Shown in pieces: positions 57,801 to 64,000 of a DNA stretch of 64,000 nt; position 1 is the stretch's first letter; each line of letters begins with the position of its first letter. The notes under the pieces were generated by a model, which was not told where the DNA came from, searched no databases, and saw only the letters and a program-made list of their open reading frames with translations. This stretch comes from Mrakia gelida (lineage: Eukaryota; Basidiomycota; Tremellomycetes; Cystofilobasidiales; Mrakiaceae). The stretch lies in the NCBI GenBank assembly GCA_024345305.1, contig BRON01000003.1, forward strand, positions 1,364,001 to 1,428,000, in the 5' to 3' direction. The position numbers were made by a program, and so were the translations under genes.

Positions 57801-60444
57801 CGCCCTTCAACCCACCCACGCAACCGCTCATCAACGAAAGCACGTTCGCGATCCACTCCTTGTCCCTTGGCAGATCCATAAGCTTGTGCACTCGAAGAAG
57901 TTGAAGCAGGTAGAACGCTTGAAGGGAGGGATGAGGGTAGGTTGCGAGACGAGTGTTGAGAGCGAGGAGACGAGAGTACGAGGGTTGGAGGCGAGATCGA
58001 TGGCTGATGGACGAGCGAAGGGATTTAGTATCGGTGTTCGTACCTCGGAGAAGTGAGCAAAAGAAAAGAAGCTCACAGATCCAACACTGCTAAGCTCCCA
58101 ATCAACTCCATCGTCGACCTCTCCTTCCTCGCTCCAGCGAAACTCTCGATCGCCTTCGTCGTTGTCTCAAAGAACAGCACGTCGAAAGCCTCCTGGTTCC
58201 CCAGAGCAGCCACGAGTTCCCTCCTCGAGATTGTTGGTTTGGGCTTCGACGCGTCTGGTGGCGAGGTTGGAGGGACGAGGGAGGATCGACGCGAGGAGGA
58301 GAAAATGAGGTGGGAGTTGAAGGGGTAGGTTGGAGGAAGGTGACCTGCTTGAAGGCCGAGTTTGTCGAGCTGCGAAGTAGCAAAAAGAAGGGAAGAGCGC
58401 GTCAGTGGGCGAGAACGATGGCTTCGATCGAAGAGGAGAACGAACCTGACTCCTCGCGAGCTTGTAAAGATCCGCCTTGGTCGCCAGCGCCGAGGTCTTG
58501 GTGACTGGATCGGGGTTGGGAGAGGAAGGCAGAGGTATCGAGCCTTTCCATTCGTCGCAGGTGTCGATGATGTTCATGCAGGAAGAATAGATCCACGACT
58601 CGAGGAAGTTGTCGGCGAGGGATTCCTGAGAAACGCACGAACGAAGGACCGACGCGTCAGTTTCTGTTCGTCCACTCGAGCTTCGAGCGTGACTTGTTGC
58701 CATCTAGTACTGATCGTCTACTGCGAAGAGTCTCGACTCCGCTCAGACTCTCAGGAAGGCGATAGCAACGCGACTCACCTTGTTCTCGCCCAACACCCTC
58801 CCGAAACTCCTCACAAACTCAGCTCCCTTCTTCAGGACCTCCTCTCCTCTCCCCATCCTCCCGAGCATCCGACACTGGCGAGCAAAGACGTAGATCCGGA
58901 AATCGAAGACGGAGATGGAGTTGGCTAGGATGAGGTCTCGGTAGGGTTTGGCGGAGACGGAGAGGATCGAGGAGGAGTCGTCGGAGGGAGAGGTGCCTCC
59001 GAATTTGCCGAACCAGGAGAGGTTGCGTTCTGGGAGATGAGAATCACGAGGACGGGAGGGAGAAAGAAGTGAAAGCGGGATGGAGGTAAGCAAGCGAGAG
59101 CAAGCGAACGGTCGCGAGACAGACGAAGAAGGGAAGGGAGGAGAGGACGAGGACGCACCCTTGAGGACCTGGAAGAACGAAGCCTCGAGCTCGTCGTACT
59201 GGATCATGGCATCCTCGAAGAGGTTCATCCCCTCAAACGAGTAGGCGAGGGATTCCTGCGAGAAAGAGACGAACGAAGTCAGCTTTGGCGTTCACGCGTC
59301 GACGATCACGGCGCTTTCTTCTCCTCCGTCCGTCGCTGCAGCACTTCCACATCCTCCGCGATAGCGTCCTCGATTCTTTACTCACCTTGAGAATGAAGAA
59401 AGTGCAGAAGTTCCACCCCGGCATCGTCCTAAGTCCCTCCATCGCCTTGGTCTCCTCCTCCCTCTGAGCGACGTTGGCATCGAACGACGAAACGATCCCA
59501 TCCTTCATCTTGGAGATCAGGTCCATCCACAAAGCTGGGTCGTCCGGTGCTGGAAAGGCTGGTCGAGAGAGTTGAACGCATCTGCAGCAGCCAAGAACGA
59601 GAGCGAAAGCAATGGTTCAGCCCTCGAGCTCAACTTAACATCTCTCCTTCGCTTCCCTCCCTCCGTCCTTCGCCAGCCCCAAAGCTGAAAGCAATTAACC
59701 GCACCTGTCCCTCTTCCCAACGTTGAAGTCTCCTCTTATCTTATCCAGCACGCTCCCACCTCTGAACAACCTCCCAGCGGCTGAGGTCGGAGCTGCCGAT
59801 GCTGACTTGACCGTCCCTGTTGCTGGATCTGGTTTGACGACGAGGACGATGATCCATTCTTGATTTTTGCGTTGGGACACGAGAGAGAGCCAGTCTTTGA
59901 GTTGTTTTTTGACCGTGGATTTGTACGTGTCGGCGTCCTATGGATGCCCAACGAGGGAAGGAAAGAAGAAGGGAAGGAGGTCGGTGTGAGCTCGCGAAGG
60001 GACGATGGGACGACTTCGCTGGCTTGTCGAGCAGGCTACAGGCCATCCCAGCTCGAGGAACGCAGCTTGGGAGATACGGGATGCCCCGATGAGTAATATA
60101 GAGACGTTGCATACCTCGCAAGTGACGAAGTAGCAGTTCAAGAATGGTTTCTCGAGGAAGGATCCTGGTGTCATGCTTTCCCTTCCTCCTCCTGCTCCTC
60201 CTCCCGATGGACCTCCCCCTCCTGCTTCCCCAGCTCCACCAACCTCCAGAGCTCGGAACTCAACATCTACGGTTTGTATCGTCCGTAGTGACGGTCGACT
60301 TAAAGGTTTCCAGTGAAGGTTCTTGAGGGGGAGATGAGATCGAACTGCTGTTCGGATGTTGGCCCAGTCGGGAGCCGTCAAGAACGAGGGAGGAGCGGAG
60401 TAGGTCGAGATGACTCGCTGCGAGGATGTAGAGGGAAGAGCCAT
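54835..60444 (-). CDS. TRS130: TRAPPC10 / TRS130, TRAPP-II vesicle-tethering subunit
   Basis: Large subunit of the TRAPP-II complex, which acts as exchange factor and tether in late-Golgi traffic. About 20 exons read continuously on the minus strand. N-terminal block: ISTYSAPPSFLTAPDWANIR, HLPLKNLHWKPLSRPSLRTI, LNCYFVTCEDADTYKSTVKK, then CVQLSRPAFPAPDDPALWMD, GWNFCTFFILKESLAYSFEG and AMIQYDELEASFFQVLKERN, the conserved TRAPPC10 trademark order. The middle helical repeats include YRDLILANSISVFDFRIYVF. The C-terminal half is beta-sandwich-like (IRISYDY-type strands; NSTIVLSFPYRGSPSGTGVE; FEHWLVSGRKKGTF). The end is EEVGVDA. I placed the start at 60444 (MALPSTSSQ). An in-frame ATG at 60552 would add 36 residues. 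Confidence 0.87.
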
Positions 60445-60635
60445 CCGCTTCGGGAGTAGATCTGGAAGGCGAGAGGGAGGGATGGAGAGGGCGCTGATGG
60501 TTTGGGGAGAGGGAAGGAGGGGAGGGACGTGATCCGCGACGTCCTCGCTCATTTCAGCTCCTCCTTCCCTTCTTCCTCTTTCTGCATCCCAACGACCAGG
60601 ACCCATTCAAACAAGGTTCTATCCTCTCCCTCAGT
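60445..60635. promoter_or_regulatory. Bidirectional promoter, TRS130 / RNase III-like gene
   Basis: 191 bp between divergent starts, or only 84 bp if the upstream TRS130 ATG at 60552 is used. Confidence 0.4.
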
Positions 60636-61975
60636 ATGGCCACCTCGACTCCCGAATACGAGCTCTTCCTCAGCCAGCTCAAACCCTCCGATCTCCCTGC
60701 CCTCCCGCCTCTTCCTCTCGAGCTCAAACGTCTGGCTGCAACCCATCCGTCCTACGCTGGAGGAAACAAGACAGAACCCTTCGAAGCGTCGGAAGACTCG
60801 GGACTGGCTTCCATGACTTCATACAAGACTTTCGAGGTCAGTAGAAGGTCGTTTGCGCCCGAAGGACAAAGGGAGTTGAGCTCGAGCTGACGAGATCGTC
60901 CTTCTCTTTGCTCTCATCTCCCGCCGTTTCGCTTCGTTCGTACTGTTCTCAGTTTGTAGGAGATACCGTGAGTGTTCATCTCTTCGAATCTCGCAAGAAT
61001 GAGCGGAAAAAGCTCAAAGATCAGTGCGCAAAGCTCACTTCCTTGCTCCTCCCTCCTCCTCCCTCCCTCACATCCCTCCCAGATCATCCAACTCGCCTCC
61101 ACCCTCCTCATCAAAACCTCCCATCCTCGTCTCTCCTGCGGAGCCATGACCGACGTCCGAAAGGACCTGGTATCCAACAACACCCTCTCTCATCTCTCGC
61201 GACTCTACCTCCTCCCCTCCACCCTCCTTGCCCACCCCGCCCAACTCCACCTCCTCCGATCCTCCAACCTCGTTCAGGCGCAGATGATGGAAGCCTACAT
61301 CGGCGCTTTCGAGAACCACCATGAAGGTCACGAGGTGGCGCTGGAGTTCTTGACGGAGATGTTCAAGCCGCTGCTCGCTGTGAGCTACTTGAACCGGAAG
61401 GTCGTGCAGCTGCAGGCGAACTTGATGAGGATGGGCGTTAGTGGTGGTGCTGGAGGAGATAAAGGAGCTGGTGTGGAAGGTGGAGGGCCAGAGGACGTTT
61501 CTATACTGGAGGTGAGTCTACACGATAGATCGATCTTCTCTCGACTCGAGTTGATTCGTTCACGCGTCTCGTCGTCGTCTGCCTCGTCGTTACTCACCCT
61601 CCTTCCCTCTCTCTGATACCCGCTTCTGCAGGAATGGTCAAAGAGAAGGGCAAGATCGGTCGAGTCGTACGCTACGAACGAGGAGCCTCAAGTGGTGCTT
61701 CGAACGCCCCGAGTCACGAAGGAACACTCGTCGTCGAGGCGCCTGGGATGGAACCCTTAGTGATTGGGCCGATGGTGGGTGCTGCTGGGGAGAGGTGGAA
61801 GATCGTTCAGTATCGGTGTGTCGTTTTTTCTCCTTTGTTGAGGGAAGAAGTGGGGCGCAAACACGAGCGAAACGCTGATCGTCTTTTGTCGCGTCCCGTT
61901 TTTGTTCTCCCTGCTTGTGTTTGTAGACTCGCTCATCAGGCGAACCTCAAGCTCAAGCTCGTCCCATCTCCTTAG
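60636..61975 (+). CDS. RNase III-like paralogue with degenerate active site and a probable 1-nt frameshift
   Basis: Exons: 60636-60836, a 15-nt micro-exon 60953-60967, 61083-61511, 61632 to about 61815, and a last exon ending at TAG 61973-61975. The RNase III fold is recognised by KTFEFVGDTIIQLASTLLIK (matching the family signature around E-F-L-G-D), DLVSNNTLSHLSRLYLLP, and AQMMEAYIGAFENHHEGHEV. The late active-site Asp of ADxxEA is replaced by Gln (AQMMEA), so catalysis is doubtful. The C-terminal module (GPEDVSILEEW ... GRVVRYERG ... GERWKIVQYR, LAHQANLKLKL) matches the paralogue at 62791-63993, but one base is missing after EEW (about 61638-61640). Read literally, the frame ends at TAG 61758-61760. 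Alternative acceptors a few bases downstream could bypass the shift at the cost of EEW. Confidence 0.72.
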
Positions 61976-62790
61976 ATTACTCATCACTCTACTCCTCAGC
62001 TCAACGTCGTGCCTATCTCGAGTCAGAACGAACGGAACTCAACGGACTCGGAACCCTCGACGCGTCTCCCTCCCATTTCGGTCGTTTGTTCTTTTAGCCC
62101 ACCGTCGATGCAACGTGAGTCTCCAGTTCACGTTCTGCATGCTCCTCTTCCTTACCCTCTGTTGATCTCACATCCGTCTTTCTCCTCTCCTCTGCCCCTT
62201 CTCTTTCGTTCCGCGCTGATTCCCGTCTCGCCTTGCCTTTCGTCCTAGATCCCCGACCGCTCCCTCCCTCTGGCCGCCAGTCCCACAACAGCTGAGTGTC
62301 GTCTTCACACCCCCTTCTTTCGTCTCACGGAGTTTGGACGCAACGGGCTCGACTTCGGTCCGAATCAAGACGACACGCGACGAGACGAGACGAGGCGGTC
62401 GCACGCTCTCCATCTTGCTACCTTAGCTCTTGTTCTTGAATGTTCTCGCTGTCTCTCGCAGTGGCAAAGAGATATGAGAGAGTGTGGTGTATACGAGCGA
62501 GCTTAAACGAGTGTGAAACGGTCGGAGAGCGAGAGCGAAAGAAAGCAAAGCAAAATGAAACGAGACTGGGAACGCGTCGTCAAAGACTCGACGAACTATC
62601 TACGAACAGAGGAGGGAGGGAGAGAAGTCAGAAAGGGGAAAAAGTCCAAGAAACTACCGAGCCCGAAATGAGGCAGGGTGTGCAAAGGGTTCTCGCTGTG
62701 AGGCTACCTGGAGAGATCGTTTCGCGACGAACGGATCTCTCAAGGCATGGCACAGCGAAAACCCTTTGCACACCTTCAACCGTTCTTCCG
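61976..62790. other. Convergent intergenic region holding a long hairpin
   Basis: 815 bp between the two convergent RNase III-like genes. No coding gene is supported. It contains pyrimidine-rich sequence, GACGCGTC-type palindromes (near 62058) and the inverted repeat at 62675-62776, which would lie in the 3' UTR of the minus-strand RNase III-like gene. Confidence 0.6.
62675..62776. repeat. Near-perfect inverted repeat (about 102 nt; 26-bp outer stem)
   Basis: The outer arms 62675-62700 and 62751-62776 pair at 24 of 26 positions as Watson-Crick; in the minus-strand RNA one further pair is G-U. Inside lies a second perfect 8-bp stem (GAGAGATC at 62711-62718 with GATCTCTC at 62734-62741) and partial pairing between the two stems. 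On the minus strand it begins 14 nt after the stop codon of the RNase III-like gene, so it should be in that transcript's 3' UTR. Confidence 0.85.
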
Positions 62791-63993
62791 TCAGGCAAGT
62801 CCGAGGTGCTCGCAAGCGGCGTGGGCGAGCCTTGTTGTGTTGCGTTGAGGCGAGGTGAAAGCGAGATAGAGACAAGCGGGTTCAGCGAGAGAGATCAAGC
62901 GAAGCCGCGACGCGTCGAACAAATGGTGAGAAGAACGAGAGACTGCAGTACTCACCTCTGCTGAACGACCTTGTACTTCTGTCCTCGAGATCCCTGAACG
63001 GGTCCGAAGGATCGAGTGACCCCGTCGTACTCGATGGTGAGCGATCCAGAGTGAAGAGGCTGGTTGGAAGTTCCGCCGGACGGTCCTTTCGTGAAGACGA
63101 CCCTTCTTCCCCAGCTTCCCTTCTTCATTCTCCACTCCTCGAGGAGCATCATGTCTCCGGGTCCGTACTCCTCGTAGTCGTTGTAGTCCCCTGAATTGAG
63201 AACGTCGTCGAAGGATCCGTAAACGACCATCGAAGACGACGACGCGATTGACGAGCGCTGCTGGGTCGAGCCTCTTGTTTCCTCGTACGCTCGCTTGATG
63301 ATGGGTCGGAGGACGGTCGTAGCGAAGTCGAGAGCGGGCTGGGTTCCTGCGTGGACGTAGACTGATCCAATGAGAGCTTCCACTAGGTCGGCCTGTATTC
63401 CTGAATTGTTTCGAAGGGTGGTGATCTGAGATGGGTGAGCGCGGAGCTGTTTATGAAGGTTGTAAGCTCGAGAGATCGCCGAGAGGGTGTTGTTGGAGAC
63501 GACGAGACCAGAGATGGTGGTCTGAGGTAAAGGAGCGAGCGAGTGACGAGAGAAAGAGAGGGAGAAAAAGCGACAGAACCAGATGGGAAGCGCGAGTGAG
63601 ACGGAGCGACGACTCGAGAAACGAGTGACGGGGTGGGAAAAGTGCTCACCATCGCGCCGCAGGTCAGGAAAGGATGTTCGTTGAAGAGAAGCATGGTGGT
63701 GGCTGCTCCGATGATCTTGTCTCCGATGTGCTAAAGGGTTATGAAGAAGAAGAACAGAGACAAGGTCAGCGAGGGGGAAGAGAGACCGAGAGGAAGCTCG
63801 AGAAAAGGAGACGAACCTCGAGCCTCTGGTAGTCCTGCGCTTTCCCAGCCGTCTCGAAGGATCGAACGACACTTCCGACAAGAGAGAGATGGGTCCTGGA
63901 CTCAACGACGAGGTCGAGGGGGATGTTTCGAGGGAGAGACGGGAGGTCCGACTTGAAGTCGAGGTTCTCGACGAAGGTGGCGAAAGAGGACAT
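62791..63993 (-). CDS. RNase III-like protein with conserved acidic residues
   Basis: The start at 63993 is MSSFATFVENLDFKSDLPSL. RNase III-fold features: DYQRLEHIGDKIIGAATTML (near the signature E/Q-R-L-E-F-L-G-D), GLVVSNNTLSAISRAYNLHK, and IQADLVEALIGSVYVHAGTQ. The positions equivalent to the catalytic E and D of LExxGD and the D and E of ADxxEA are all kept, so activity on double-stranded RNA is possible. A Ser-rich linker (QQRSSIASSSSMVVYGSF) leads to the C-terminal module (YGPGDMMLLEEWRMKKG, SFGPVQGSRGQKYKVVQQR). A separate last exon gives LAHAACEHLGLA before TGA at 62791-62793, found by homology with the other two copies. No canonical dsRBD is obvious. It could be an RNA-processing enzyme or related to mitoribosomal RNase III-fold proteins. 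Confidence 0.78.
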
Positions 63994-64000
63994 GGCTGGG

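Noticed and set aside
62675..62776. Hairpin as a complete MITE.
   Set aside because: No clear flanking target-site duplication is visible and I see no second copy in this window; a genome-wide search would be decisive.

Overview
The window is a gene-dense nuclear segment of a basidiomycete fungus. The most likely source is a Pucciniomycotina red-yeast relative (Microbotryomycetes), because of the many short GT-AG introns (mostly 70-110 nt) with a CTGAC-like branch site near the 3' end, the C- and G-rich codon use, the pyrimidine-rich leaders, and basidiomycete-type families (a PriA-like secreted protein, a CAP10/GT90 glycosyltransferase). The species assignment is an inference. I see about 28 protein-coding genes on both strands, no operons, no CRISPR, no convincing tRNA or rRNA gene and no intact transposon.

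Layout. 1-5.2 kb: the 3' part of SAM50 (mitochondrial outer-membrane barrel assembly), two small unrecognised genes (one interrupted by an in-frame TAG), and a short mitochondrial-looking gene that shares a C-terminal module with two RNase III-like genes at the other end of the window. 5.5-11 kb: UTP5 (ribosome biogenesis), divergent from GLE1 (mRNA export). 11.5-15.1 kb: two tandem BTB/POZ genes, then the centromeric histone CENP-A. 15.5-20.6 kb: a METTL2/TRM140-type tRNA methyltransferase and the CAAX protease STE24. 21.5-25.3 kb: a PriA-like secreted protein built from tandemly duplicated two-exon modules. 25.9-32.9 kb: two major-facilitator transporters (VBA-like, then a sugar transporter containing extreme micro-exons).

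34-45.4 kb: the abasic-site shield HMCES, an NTF2-like gene, a TPR plus CCCH zinc-finger protein, a second NTF2-like paralogue, a VOC-fold protein and a selenoprotein-K-like ER membrane protein. 46-54.8 kb: a GT90 glycosyltransferase, a MARCH5-like RING-CH ligase, the cap hypermethylase TGS1 and an F-box-like protein. 54.8-64 kb: TRAPPC10 (TRS130), then two convergent RNase III-like paralogues.

Most genes are unrelated housekeeping functions (mitochondrial biogenesis, rRNA and tRNA maturation, RNA export, vesicle tethering, chromosome segregation, DNA protection). The most unusual part is the right end. Two RNase III-fold paralogues face each other there; one shows a probable frameshift and has lost a catalytic residue. 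Between them, just past the stop codon of the other, lies a near-perfect inverted repeat of about 102 nt that would fold into the kind of double-stranded RNA RNase III enzymes bind. The PriA-like array and the very small exons that carry catalytic or signature motifs also deserve attention.
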